From the NCBI RefSeq assembly GCF_038446665.1, contig NZ_CP151802.1, positions 310,001 to 374,000 of the forward strand: DNA of 64,000 nt, written 5' to 3'. Shown here piece by piece: positions 28,220 through 36,651 of this stretch (within the stretch, counting starts at the first letter, position 1; each line of letters begins with the position of its first letter). This stretch comes from Lysobacter sp. FW306-1B-D06B. GTDB taxonomy: Bacteria > Pseudomonadota > Gammaproteobacteria > Xanthomonadales > Xanthomonadaceae. The position numbers and the translations under genes were made by a program. Under the pieces are notes generated by a model that worked only from the letters and a program-made list of their open reading frames with translations, was not told the origin of the DNA and ran no database searches.

Positions 28220-29041
28220 ATGAAATCGCGCCTGCCTCATCTCGCGGTGGTCCTGACCGGACTGCTGGCCCTGTCCGCCTGCTCGAAGCAGGCTCCGGCT
28301 CCGGCCGAAACGGCCGCCCCGGCGACACCGACCGCCGCGCCGGCTGCGCCCGCCACCGCAACCGCTCCGGCCGCAGCTCCGGCTGAAGCCGCCGCCACGC
28401 CGGCCGCCGCACCCGCCGCCGCCGCGACGCCGCCGGAAGGCCCGGCGCCGGTGCCGGGCACCGACTTCATCGAGATCGCGGGCGGCCAGCCGTACGAGCC
28501 CACGGGCGGCAAGATCGAAGTGGTCGAAGTCTTCGGCTACACCTGCCCGCACTGCGCGCACTTCGAGCCGCTGGTGGAGTCGTGGAAGGCCAAGCAGCCG
28601 TCCGATGTGAAGTTCATCGCGCTGGCCGCGCCGTTCGGCGGCTACTGGGAGCCCTACGCGAAGGCGTTCTACACGGCGCAGACGCTGGGCGTGCTGGACA
28701 AGTCGCACCAGGCGATGTTCAACGCGATCCACGTCGACCGCTCCCTGCCGGTGCAGCCGCTGCCGACCGACGAGCAGATCGGCGAGTTCTACGCCAAGTA
28801 CGGCGTGGACGCCAAGCAGTTCGCCAGCACGATGGAAAGCTTCGCCATCAACGCGAAGATGAAGCGCGCCGGCCAGTTCATCGCCCGCAGCGAAGTGGAC
28901 TCCACGCCGTCGATCGTGGTCAATGGCAAGTACAAGGTCGTCGGCAAGAACTTCGAAGACACCCTGCGCATCACCGAGCACCTGGTCGCGCAGGAGCGCG
29001 CGAAGGCCGCCGGCGGTGCGCCGGCCGCTGGCGGCCAGTAA
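28220..29041 (+). CDS. DsbA-like thiol:disulfide oxidoreductase, lipoprotein
   Basis: A 273-residue paralogue of the preceding gene. It has a lipoprotein signal peptide with lipobox LSA-C21, then an Ala/Pro/Thr linker of about 60 residues, then a DsbA fold with active site C109-P-H-C112 in the same FGYTCPHCAHF context and cis-Pro in VDSTPSIVVNGKY. The linker would hold the enzyme at a distance from the membrane. Residue 22 is Ser, so sorting to the outer membrane is possible. The two genes are 109 bases apart with GC-rich hairpins between them and may be cotranscribed. Members of this pair in Xanthomonads are usually both annotated as DsbA. Confidence 0.92.
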   Translation: MKSRLPHLAVVLTGLLALSACSKQAPAPAETAAPATPTAAPAAPATATAPAAAPAEAAATPAAAPAAAATPPEGPAPVPGTDFIEIAGGQPYEPTGGKIEVVEVFGYTCPHCAHFEPLVESWKAKQPSDVKFIALAAPFGGYWEPYAKAFYTAQTLGVLDKSHQAMFNAIHVDRSLPVQPLPTDEQIGEFYAKYGVDAKQFASTMESFAINAKMKRAGQFIARSEVDSTPSIVVNGKYKVVGKNFEDTLRITEHLVAQERAKAAGGAPAAGGQ

Positions 29042-29063
29042 CCGCCGCACACGCGTCATCGGA

Positions 29064-29822
29064 ATGGACACCCGCCGGCTCCGCCTGCTCAGCGCGAACA
29101 TCCAGGCGGGGTCCAGCACGCGCGGCTATCACGACTATGTCGCGCGCAGCTGGTCGCACGTGCTGCCTGCGGGCAACAAGCGCAACAGCCTGGACGCGAT
29201 CGCGCAGCTGGCCGGCGAGCACGACATCGTCGGCCTCAACGAAAGCGATCCGGGCAGCCTGCGGTCGGGTTTCACCAACCAGACGCATTACCTCGCCCAG
29301 CGCGCCGGCTTCGATTACTGGAGCCACCAGCCAAACCGGCGCGTCGGCGGCGTCGCCTCCAGCGCGAACGGCCTGCTGAGCCGGCTGGAGCCGCGCGAAG
29401 TGATCGACCATGCCCTGCCCGGCCGCATCGCCGGGCGCGGCGTATTGCTGGCGCGCTATGGCGAAGGCGACAAGGCGCTGCTGATCGCGGTGGCGCATCT
29501 CTCGCTCGGCGCGAACTCCCGCGCCGCGCAGCTGGGCTTCATCGCCGAGCTGCTGCACGACCATCCCAATGCCGTGTTGATGGGCGACTTCAACTGCTCC
29601 ATCGACCGTCCCGAAATGCGCGCCCTGTTCCGCAACACGCGCCTGCAGCCGCCGGACGGGGAAGTGTTCACGTTCCCGAGCTGGCGCCCGCAGCGTGCGA
29701 TCGACCACATCCTCGTCGGCGACGGGTTGAAGGTCTCCAATGCGCGCGCACGGCCGGCGGCGTCATCGGACCATCTGGCGCTGTCGATCGACCTGCACGT
29801 GCCGGACAGCGCGTTGCGGTGA
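29064..29822 (+). CDS. Endonuclease/exonuclease/phosphatase-family protein
   Basis: A 252-residue protein with the EEP fold: LLSANIQAG at the start, GLNES with the metal-binding Glu, VAHLSLG, MGDFNCS with the catalytic Asp-x-Asn pair, IDHILV and the closing SSDHLALSIDL with the catalytic His. The full set of active-site motifs is present, so it is probably an active Mg2+-dependent phosphodiesterase or phosphatase; the substrate is unknown. It has no signal peptide, so a cytoplasmic location is likely. It begins 22 bases after the DsbA lipoprotein gene and may be cotranscribed with it. Confidence 0.88.
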   Translation: MDTRRLRLLSANIQAGSSTRGYHDYVARSWSHVLPAGNKRNSLDAIAQLAGEHDIVGLNESDPGSLRSGFTNQTHYLAQRAGFDYWSHQPNRRVGGVASSANGLLSRLEPREVIDHALPGRIAGRGVLLARYGEGDKALLIAVAHLSLGANSRAAQLGFIAELLHDHPNAVLMGDFNCSIDRPEMRALFRNTRLQPPDGEVFTFPSWRPQRAIDHILVGDGLKVSNARARPAASSDHLALSIDLHVPDSALR

Positions 29823-29908
29823 TTGCGCGCGATGCGCGCCTTTGGGCGCGGCTTGCATCGGTATCGACGGACCGTCTCATCCATTCGCCTAACCCCGCCC
29901 CAAACAAA

Positions 29909-29940
29909 ACGGCCGGTGGCGAACCACCGGCCGTCGTGTT
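29909..29940. terminator. Bidirectional terminator between the EEP gene and a TonB-dependent receptor
   Basis: ACGGCCGGTGG, loop CGAA and CCACCGGCCGT form an 11-bp stem. On the minus strand it is followed by TTTTGTTTG, on the plus strand by a weaker CGTGTTTTC. It serves the convergent genes on both sides. Confidence 0.8.
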
Positions 29941-29961
29941 TTCAGTGCTGCGATCAGGCGA

Positions 29962-32871
29962 TCAGAAGCGATAGTCCGCGCTGACGTACCAGAACGCACC
30001 CGGCAGGTCGTACGTACCCGCGTCGTAGCCGTTGAGCGAGCAGGTCAGGCACACCGGCGGCTCCTTGCCGAAGACGTTGTTCACGCCGACGGTGAGCTTG
30101 AGCTTGTCGACCATCGCGTTGTTCCAGTTGAACTGCAGGTCGTGGTACGTGGTGGAACCGAGCTTGTTGAACTCCGGCTCCGGATTGCCCATGCAGCCCG
30201 GGGCCTGCGACACCGGCACGTTCGAGCACAGCTCGTCGACGGAGGCGATGTAGCGCACCGTCCAGCCCACGTTGAAGTCGCCCAGCGTCCAGCCGGTCTG
30301 CAGGTTGGTCTGCCATTCCGGGATCGCGCTGTCGTTCACTTCGATGCCCACTTCGCGCTGCGACTTGTTGCCGTCGACGTCGACGGCCTCGTAGTCGTTG
30401 ACGTAGGTGGACTGCAGCGACGCGCTCAGACGGCCCCAGCTGAAATCCGAAGTCGACCAGTTGACCTTGAAGTCGACGCCGTCGGTTTCGATGCGGCCCA
30501 GGTTGTCGAGGAAGTTCTCCGGCGGATTGAGGTTGCCACCGGCGCCGCGGGTGAACGGCGTGCAGTTGACCGAGTTGACGCCGCCTTCGCGCAGGCAGGT
30601 TTCGAGCAGGGCCTGGATGTCACGGGCCTGGATCGCGTCGTCGATCTTGTGGTGGTAGTAGCTCACTTCGAAGTCCAGGCGCTGCGACCAGTCCAGCCCG
30701 CTCGCCCAGCTCGGCGCGTACACCACGCCGAAGGTGTAGCTGTCGGACTCTTCCGGCTGCAGATCCGGATTACCACCGGTGAAGGTGGTGATCTGCGTGT
30801 TGGCCTGTTCGAAGTTCGGCGGCGCACCCTGCGCCGCGCAGCCCGCCGCGAAGGACGGATCCGCCGGGCCCGGGCTGCCGGTCGAACCGCAGGGATCGAC
30901 CAGCGTGGCGCCGAACTGCGTCAGGCCGTACAGCTCGCCCAGGTTCGGCGCGCGGAAACCCTGCGAGTACGTACCGCGGACCACGATGTCTTCGATCGGC
31001 TGCCAGCGGAAGCCCGCCTTGCCGGTGGTGGTGCTGCCGAAGGTCGAGTAGTCGGAGTAGCGGATGGCCGCCTGCAGGTCCAGGGTCGACAGCACCGGGA
31101 ACTGGAACTCGGCATACAGCTCGTCCACGTCGTACGACGAGGACACCGGCGCGGCGAACGAGTCCTGCGATTCGCCGCTCTGGCGCAGCGGATCGGGGTT
31201 GAACTTGCCGCGGTAACGGCGGTGTTCCGCGCCCGCCGCGAAGCCCGCGGTGCGATCGCCGATGTTGAACAGGTCGCCGGTGACGTTGGCCGAGTACAGA
31301 TCCAGGATCTGCTCGGAGGAGTCGATCTGGCGCGTGCGGATGTAGTCGATCATCGCCTGCGTCATCGGACGGCCCTGGCCGCCGAAGATGTCCAGCGGGA
31401 CGCAACCCGGCACCTGCGCGCAGATCGCCGGATCACCCAGCGCCAGCTTCATCTTGGCGACGTTGTAGCCGTTGAGGAATTCCTGCGTCGCCTTGTTGTC
31501 GGCGTGCGCATAGTTGAAATCCCAACCGTAGCTGCGCGTGCCCAGCTGGAACGTGCCGTCCAGGCCGACGTTGAAGTACAGCGTGTCGACGTCCTGGTTG
31601 AAGATGCGCGGACCGACTTCGACCGGGCGACGCGTCGCGACGAGGAAGTTGGAGTTCGCATCCAGCGTCAGGCCGAACGGGTTGTACGGGTTGTTGGCGT
31701 GGATGCTGATGGTGTCGGCGATGCCGCCGGTGCCCGCACCCGGACCGACGAAGATCGGCTCCGGTGCCGCCTGGTTGGTCGAGGTACGGTTGTTGTACAG
31801 GCCCTTGACGTGCAACCGGGTGTTCTCGGTGACGTCGTAGTACACGCTGGCGAAGATCGACTTGCGCTTCTGCGGCGTCAGCAGCAGGTTGTACGGCGCG
31901 AAGTTGAAGCGGTCGGCGCCGCCGAAGCTGTGGTACGTGCCGCCGTTGGGATTGCCGGGCACGAACGTCGGCGTGGTGGTGCCGTTGTTGAGCGTGACGT
32001 CGTACCAGTTCTCGGTGTCGGCATCGCAACCGCCGGCTGCGGTGGTCGCGCGGGACGGATCGCAGAAGAAGAAACGGCCCTGCGGAATGCCCGAGCTGCC
32101 GCCGCGCACGCCGGTGCCCGGCGTCGGGAAGGACGACTGCTCCCACGAACCGGAGCTGATCTCTTCCTGTTCGAAATAGCTGGCCGTGAACACCGCCGAC
32201 CAACGATCGCCGCTGCCGCCGAGGGTCAGGTTGGCTTCGGTAGTTTCGCCGCCGTCTTCGTACTCGCCGTAGTAGGCGTGCACTTCGGCGCCGTCGAAAT
32301 TGCGGCGGGTGATGATGTTGACCACGCCGGCGATGGCGTCGGAGCCGTAGATCGCGGACGCGCCGTCTTCCAGCACTTCCACGCGCTCCACGATGGCCAG
32401 CGGAATGGTGTTGAGGTCGGCGCTGCCGCTCACGCCCGAGGCGGAGGACTCGTTGACCCAACGCACGCCGTCCACCAGGACCAGGGTGCGCTGCGAACCG
32501 AGGTTGCGCAGATCGACCTGCGCGGAACCGGCGCCGATGCCGCCGCCGTCCGGCGGATAGCCGAAGTTGCCGGAGGAATTGAACTTGGCGTTGAGCGCCT
32601 TGCCGCTGGAGGTCAGCTGCTGGAGCAGGTCGCCGACCGTCTGCAGGCCGGTCTGGTCGATCTTGGCCTTGTCCAGCACGAACACCGGCTGCGCGGTGAC
32701 CGCGTTGGTCTGGCGGATGCGGCTGCCCGTCACGGTGACCGTGTCGAGCGTGGTGGCCGAGCCCGTGGTGGCGGGCGGCGTGGTCTCCTGCGCGGCGGCC
32801 AGGCCGGGCAGGGTCAGCAACAGCGACAACTGGATGGCTCTCGTCAGCGATTGACGACGCATGGCTTTCAT
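29962..32871 (-). CDS. TonB-dependent receptor
   Basis: A 969-residue outer-membrane transporter: signal peptide (about 1-28, ending GLAAA), TonB-box-like region [14 protein letters not shown], plug domain (about 50-165, with [26 protein letters not shown]) and a beta-barrel ending [10 protein letters not shown]. The plug type is the large group of receptors with many copies in Xanthomonads; the ligand is not predictable. Several Cys pairs occur in the external loops (for example [14 protein letters not shown]). ATG 32871 has GGGAGAGAG three bases upstream. No transport partner or hydrolase lies in the same unit. Confidence 0.9.
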   Translation of the reverse strand: MKAMRRQSLTRAIQLSLLLTLPGLAAAQETTPPATTGSATTLDTVTVTGSRIRQTNAVTAQPVFVLDKAKIDQTGLQTVGDLLQQLTSSGKALNAKFNSSGNFGYPPDGGGIGAGSAQVDLRNLGSQRTLVLVDGVRWVNESSASGVSGSADLNTIPLAIVERVEVLEDGASAIYGSDAIAGVVNIITRRNFDGAEVHAYYGEYEDGGETTEANLTLGGSGDRWSAVFTASYFEQEEISSGSWEQSSFPTPGTGVRGGSSGIPQGRFFFCDPSRATTAAGGCDADTENWYDVTLNNGTTTPTFVPGNPNGGTYHSFGGADRFNFAPYNLLLTPQKRKSIFASVYYDVTENTRLHVKGLYNNRTSTNQAAPEPIFVGPGAGTGGIADTISIHANNPYNPFGLTLDANSNFLVATRRPVEVGPRIFNQDVDTLYFNVGLDGTFQLGTRSYGWDFNYAHADNKATQEFLNGYNVAKMKLALGDPAICAQVPGCVPLDIFGGQGRPMTQAMIDYIRTRQIDSSEQILDLYSANVTGDLFNIGDRTAGFAAGAEHRRYRGKFNPDPLRQSGESQDSFAAPVSSSYDVDELYAEFQFPVLSTLDLQAAIRYSDYSTFGSTTTGKAGFRWQPIEDIVVRGTYSQGFRAPNLGELYGLTQFGATLVDPCGSTGSPGPADPSFAAGCAAQGAPPNFEQANTQITTFTGGNPDLQPEESDSYTFGVVYAPSWASGLDWSQRLDFEVSYYHHKIDDAIQARDIQALLETCLREGGVNSVNCTPFTRGAGGNLNPPENFLDNLGRIETDGVDFKVNWSTSDFSWGRLSASLQSTYVNDYEAVDVDGNKSQREVGIEVNDSAIPEWQTNLQTGWTLGDFNVGWTVRYIASVDELCSNVPVSQAPGCMGNPEPEFNKLGSTTYHDLQFNWNNAMVDKLKLTVGVNNVFGKEPPVCLTCSLNGYDAGTYDLPGAFWYVSADYRF

Positions 32872-33294
32872 CGACTCTCTCTCCCTCGAAATAACGAATG
32901 AACAGCGCTTTCGCCGTCTCCCCTGCCCGGACGGCTCCGTAGGTTGTAAACAATTCGTGAAGCGGCCACAAGCGGCAAAGAGTAAGACGCACTTTCGGCA
33001 CACTTCCCCGAAGATCCCTCGCTTGCCCCGGCCCGAGCTTAGGTCGGTGTCCGCCGGCAAAGCGGGACCCGGGCGCTGCTTCGAGAAAGATTCCCGCCCG
33101 GCGCTGACCACGGGCCCATGGAAATCAACGACTTGGGGCTTCGCGCCCTTCGCTCAGGTTCACCTTGCGATGGGCCGGCCCGGGGGTGCCTGGCCCGGGC
33201 GAACGCGCCCACCCCTCCCGCAACCGGGGGGGACTTTCACTCATGTTTCACGACCAGACTCGCATTTACCCCTTACCGTTCAAGGAGATCTGTC
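32872..33294. other. Divergent intergenic region, no gene seen
   Basis: This gap separates the receptor from the DUF1254 gene. It holds the upstream regions of both, GC-rich inverted repeats around 33175-33200 and a run of seven G at 33226-33232. An open frame that joins the DUF1254 gene from the left has no protein character. Confidence 0.4.
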
Positions 33295-34659
33295 ATGTCA
33301 CGGCTCGGACTTTCGGTTCTCACCATCGCCGTCCTCGGACTGGTCGCCTGCAATCGCACCCCGGCGCCCGAGGCGACCGTGACCACTCCCGCTTCCACTC
33401 CCGCCACGGCGTCCACACGGGCCTACACGGACCAGGACATCAGCGACGCGTACATCTACCTGCTCTCGCGCCTGCTCGTGCTGAGGCAGCAACAGCTCGA
33501 CTTCAAGGAAGGCTTCAGGTGGAACGAGCTGCGGCACCGCAAGCCGGGCGGCGTGGACTGGCCGAACCCGAATCTCGACGTCGCGTATTCCGAAGCCTGG
33601 GTCGCGGTGGACGAGAACAGCTGCACGATCGTCACCCTGCCGAAGATCACCGGCCGCTACTACACCGTGCAGTTCCTCAACGGCTGGGGCGAGACGCTGG
33701 CGAACATCAACGAGCGCACGCAGCCCAAGGGCGCGGGTGAGTACGCGGTGTGCCTGAAGGGCGCGAACGTGCAGCTGCCCGCCAACGTCACGCGCATCGA
33801 CCTGCCGGTGAAGTACTCACGCGTGCTGGCGCGCATCGAACTCGGCAAGGACTGGGATGAAGCGGTCGCGCTGCAACACAAGATCACGTTCCGGGCGACC
33901 GGTTCGCCGACGCCGCCGACGCTTCCCGCCGTTCCGGATTTCGCCATCGCCAAACCACCGGGCGTGGAAGCCTTCGAGCTCGCACCGGCCGTGCTGGACA
34001 GCGAAGCCGACCTCAATCCCGGCATGGACGCGGTGCGCGCGAAGGTGCTCGCGATCGCGCAGGGCGTGAAGGATCCGCAGGAACGCGCGCGCGTGGACCA
34101 GGTGATTCGCGACAAGGCGCTGCCCGACTTCTTCAAGGCATCGAAGATCCTCGGCCACGGCACCGTGCGCAACCAGTGGGTGCGCCCGTCCACGGTGGGC
34201 GTGTACCACGACGACTGGCTCACCCGCAGCCTGGTGAACCAGGGCGGCATCTGGGCCAACACGATGGACGAGGTCGTCTATTACAAGGGCGGCGTCGACG
34301 CCGACGGCGCGAACTTCAACGGCGACCACGTGTACACCATCACCTTCCCCAAGGACGCGTTGCCGCCGAGCTTCGCGAACTATTTCTGGTCCGTGATCGC
34401 GGTGGACGGAACGAGCTTCCGCGTGCTGCCCAATCCGCAGAACCGCTTCCTGCTCAACAAGCAGTCGAAGCTGGAGTACGGCAAGGATGGTTCGCTGACG
34501 CTGTACTTCGCCGCCGAGAAGCCCGCCGATGCACCGGAAGGCAACTGGCTGCCGACGCCGCGCGGGCAGGACTACCGCCTCACGTTCCGCTTCTACGGAC
34601 CGAAGGGCGGCGTCGCCGATGGCACGTACTTCCCGCCGCCGGTGATCAAGCGTTCCTGA
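33295..34659 (+). CDS. DUF1254/DUF1214-domain lipoprotein
   Basis: A 454-residue protein with a lipoprotein signal peptide (lipobox LVA-C near residue 20) and a short Pro/Thr linker. A DUF1254 domain follows (about 45-170, with NLDVAYSEAWVAVDENSCTI and GRYYTVQFLNGWGETLANI), then a DUF1214 domain (about 340-450, with YTITFPKDALPP and FWSVIAVDG). Proteins with this pair are widespread and their biochemical role is unknown. ATG 33295 is preceded by AAGGAG at a good distance. It probably sits in the periplasm or outer membrane. Confidence 0.88.
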   Translation: MSRLGLSVLTIAVLGLVACNRTPAPEATVTTPASTPATASTRAYTDQDISDAYIYLLSRLLVLRQQQLDFKEGFRWNELRHRKPGGVDWPNPNLDVAYSEAWVAVDENSCTIVTLPKITGRYYTVQFLNGWGETLANINERTQPKGAGEYAVCLKGANVQLPANVTRIDLPVKYSRVLARIELGKDWDEAVALQHKITFRATGSPTPPTLPAVPDFAIAKPPGVEAFELAPAVLDSEADLNPGMDAVRAKVLAIAQGVKDPQERARVDQVIRDKALPDFFKASKILGHGTVRNQWVRPSTVGVYHDDWLTRSLVNQGGIWANTMDEVVYYKGGVDADGANFNGDHVYTITFPKDALPPSFANYFWSVIAVDGTSFRVLPNPQNRFLLNKQSKLEYGKDGSLTLYFAAEKPADAPEGNWLPTPRGQDYRLTFRFYGPKGGVADGTYFPPPVIKRS

Positions 34660-34703
34660 TCGCCTCATGAGGCCGGCGGTGAAGGTCGCCGCCGTCCGAG
34701 CTT

Positions 34704-34950
34704 CTATGCCTGTTCCAGCATGGCCGCCGCCTCATGGATGCGATGAGGCGGCCGATCGTGCGGCTGCGTCGCCGGTGCATCCGCGGCGGCGGCGCGATGT
34801 TGGCTTCCGCGCGTCCTGACGTTCAGATCGAATTCCGAGCGTTTCGCGCCGATGACTTCTCCGGTGCGGCTGGCGGTCAGGATCAGCAGTGCAAGGCGCT
34901 CAATGCAAGCGTGCGCTGCACTCTCAACGCCCTCATGAAGTGCGGCGCGT
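34704..34950 (-). pseudogene. Decayed phage-type tyrosine integrase fragment
   Basis: Read on the minus strand, one frame gives LALLILTASRTGEVIGAKRSEFDL. This is the signature around the first catalytic Arg of P4-type integrases (usual form LILTA-RTGE--GA-W-EFDL). A few bases upstream the preceding part, PHFMRALR, appears in another frame, as expected for the PAFM-EL segment in front of it. After EFDL the frame loses similarity and stops at 34704. The N-terminal DNA-binding part and the later R-H-R-Y residues are missing. This is a remnant, not an active gene. It lies at the border of the fimbrial cluster. Confidence 0.65.
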
Positions 34951-35326
34951 CCGCAGATGCCGGCGACTTCCATATGGACCGGGAGGCATCGATGACATGT
35001 CCCGTGCGCGAGCACGACACCAGCCAGGTCATCCCGCGTGTTACTAATAACAACATGCGCCCAACACCGGCTTTCAACGGTAGGGGCCGCGTGCGGCGCA
35101 CAAACCGTGGCGATATTGAGCTAGAGCGCGGATGCGCAGGGCAGGCCGAAGATTTCGTCGCCGTATTGCCGCCGCAAACAACGCAGACGGGCCCATGTCG
35201 CTTTGTGAACACCGTGAGTCCAAGGCGCCACGCCACGCCACGGCTCGCCCGCTCCGGGGTGACTCGGAAACGACAAACGGCAGGGGATGCCTGCCGTTGT
35301 CTGATCGCCAGCTGCGAGCGGGCGAC
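34951..35326. other. Intergenic remnant region without an intact gene
   Basis: The rest of the gap between the DUF1254 gene and the fimbrial operon. It includes an AT-richer stretch (GTTACTAATAACAAC near 35039) unlike its neighbours, and the hairpin at 35276-35298. It may contain further decayed integrase or island sequence, but no other protein similarity was recognised. Confidence 0.35.
35276..35298 (-). terminator. Hairpin downstream of the fimbrial operon
   Basis: AACGGCAGG, a 5-base loop and CCTGCCGTT form a 9-bp stem 28 bases after the stop codon of the last adhesin gene. On the minus strand it ends CCGTTTGTCGTTT, so the T-run is weak. It is the likely end of the operon. Confidence 0.55.
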
Positions 35327-36313
35327 CTACTTGTAGTCCATCGTAAAGACCGCGATTCCCTGCACCTTGCCCGGCGTGATGGTGCCGGTGCGCACATAGC
35401 GGGCCTTGAACGGAATATCGACCGTCGAGTTGCCCGGCAGCACGTCCTGAACCTTGAACTTGTTGGTCACCGGATTGAAGCCGATCGCCGAGCCATTGCG
35501 CACGATCTGGATGGCGATGCCTGTCGCGGTGGATGCGGATGTCAGAGAAAGCGCCGTACTCACGTTACCCGGCGTGGTCTGGTCGGTGAGCGACATGTTT
35601 ACCTCGGTCTTGGTGCCGGCGTCTCCGCCAGAGCAGGCAAGATTGACCTGGAAATCCTTTTCCTTCGCGGTCGAACTGATGCTCGGGAAATTGGAAGTCT
35701 CCGCGTTGTCCAGCTTGACCACTACATTCTGCGTGGACACCTCACAGGTCGGATTCTTCGGGGTTATGACGAAGCTCCCGTTCCAGACATAGTCTTCATA
35801 CTCGGCAGGAGCTCCCACTCCCCCGACCTGATGCACATTCCATTGGGCAAATTTTCCAGTCAAAGTACCGCCCTGTGAAATGGGGCCGGTTTTGATGAGA
35901 GTGACCGTCACCTGGTGAGCCCCAACACCCTGGCCCCAACCGTACGTGTAAGTTGTTGGCCAGAGGGCGTTGGTGACCGAGCCTGCAGTAAATCGCACTG
36001 TATACCCGATTCCCGGTATCCCAGAATCGTAGATATTGCTGCCTCGGTACGGCTGGGAGCCCACGAAATCGATCGTTGCCGGGCTCGGCCAGGCACCGGT
36101 GCAAGCTCCACCGGCGCTGGCACCTACATCGACCGTTCCCGACCACAGGTCGCGGCCCACAGCTACTGAGGGATCGATTTGGGCTGGTGCTGGAGGCGTT
36201 AGATATGAGACCTGGGGGGTGCTGCATATAAAAGCCGCTTCGGCGTCGGGTGCATAGCCATGAAGCACCACGGCACCGACCACCAAGAGGAGAGTCTGAA
36301 AGAGTTTGTTCAT
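35327..36313 (-). CDS. Fimbrial tip adhesin-like protein (second of two)
   Basis: A 328-residue protein with a signal peptide (about 1-27). The N-terminal part of about 165 residues has paired Cys and many aromatic and Gly residues and would be the receptor-binding lectin-like domain. The C-terminal part (about 185-328) is a pilin domain with a Cys pair (NPTCEVS, NLACSGG) and the typical end in an alternating strand (GIAVFTMDYK) needed for donor-strand exchange with the usher and chaperone. ATG 36313 is preferred over the in-frame TTG at 36325. It is paralogous to the preceding gene (shared LTSASTATG and ARYVxTGxxTPG). It is the last gene of the fimbrial operon and is less GC-rich than the genome around it. 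Confidence 0.8.
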   Translation of the reverse strand: MNKLFQTLLLVVGAVVLHGYAPDAEAAFICSTPQVSYLTPPAPAQIDPSVAVGRDLWSGTVDVGASAGGACTGAWPSPATIDFVGSQPYRGSNIYDSGIPGIGYTVRFTAGSVTNALWPTTYTYGWGQGVGAHQVTVTLIKTGPISQGGTLTGKFAQWNVHQVGGVGAPAEYEDYVWNGSFVITPKNPTCEVSTQNVVVKLDNAETSNFPSISSTAKEKDFQVNLACSGGDAGTKTEVNMSLTDQTTPGNVSTALSLTSASTATGIAIQIVRNGSAIGFNPVTNKFKVQDVLPGNSTVDIPFKARYVRTGTITPGKVQGIAVFTMDYK

Positions 36314-36651
36314 GGGTTTTCTCAAAGTGGTGTGGCGCGTGCCCGCTGGCGACAGATGGATCCCAGAATTGCTTCGATCAGTGACACGTCGCGTCCACGT
36401 ACTTGATGACGGTGTAAGTCTTGTCCTTGTCGCATGCCGGAAACGAGGAGCAGACCAGGCATGGCTGGTCGGTGGATGTATCTAGGGACGCATCGTCGAG
36501 GCGCCCCCGATTTAGCGACGGTGCTACTCATCGCGCACTACACGCGATGACCGCAGGGGATCCCTGCGGTCGTCGGCAAGGCGCACGAAGGCGTGGCCTT
36601 CCTGCCCGGGAAACTCTGCCGTTGTCGTTTCGCCGGTTCACCGCAAGCGAC
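36314..36651. other. Intergenic region between the two adhesin genes
   Basis: No intact gene is called. One minus-strand frame holds a cysteine-rich tail, PCLVCSSFPACDKDKTYTV and onward, ending at about 36380, without a start codon. It may be the end of a lost or frameshifted small protein. The hairpin at 36549-36571 lies after the first adhesin gene. Confidence 0.4.
36549..36571 (-). terminator. Strong hairpin between the two adhesin genes
   Basis: GACCGCAGGG, loop GAT and CCCTGCGGTC form a perfect 10-bp stem about 80 bases downstream of the first adhesin. No T-run follows on the minus strand, so it could stabilise the upstream mRNA or partly terminate and lower expression of the second adhesin. 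Confidence 0.5.

Noticed and set aside
26266..28221. N-terminal extension of engB to 857 codons
   Set aside because: The extension covers the antisense of cytochrome c4 and dsbA and has no domain; EngB starts at 26265 as in the family.
30142..32901. 919-codon open frame opposite the second TonB-dependent receptor
   Set aside because: Antisense shadow, same reasons.
33118..33294. Upstream extension of the DUF1254 lipoprotein
   Set aside because: The lipoprotein signal begins at 33295 with AAGGAG upstream; the extension is Pro/Gly/Arg-rich intergenic sequence.
34660..35326. tRNA or attachment site next to the integrase remnant
   Set aside because: No cloverleaf or convincing direct repeat was found by eye.
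36322..36531. 69-codon open frame between the two adhesin genes
   Set aside because: No domain, no clear ribosome-binding site; the overlapping cysteine-rich frame looks more like a relic.
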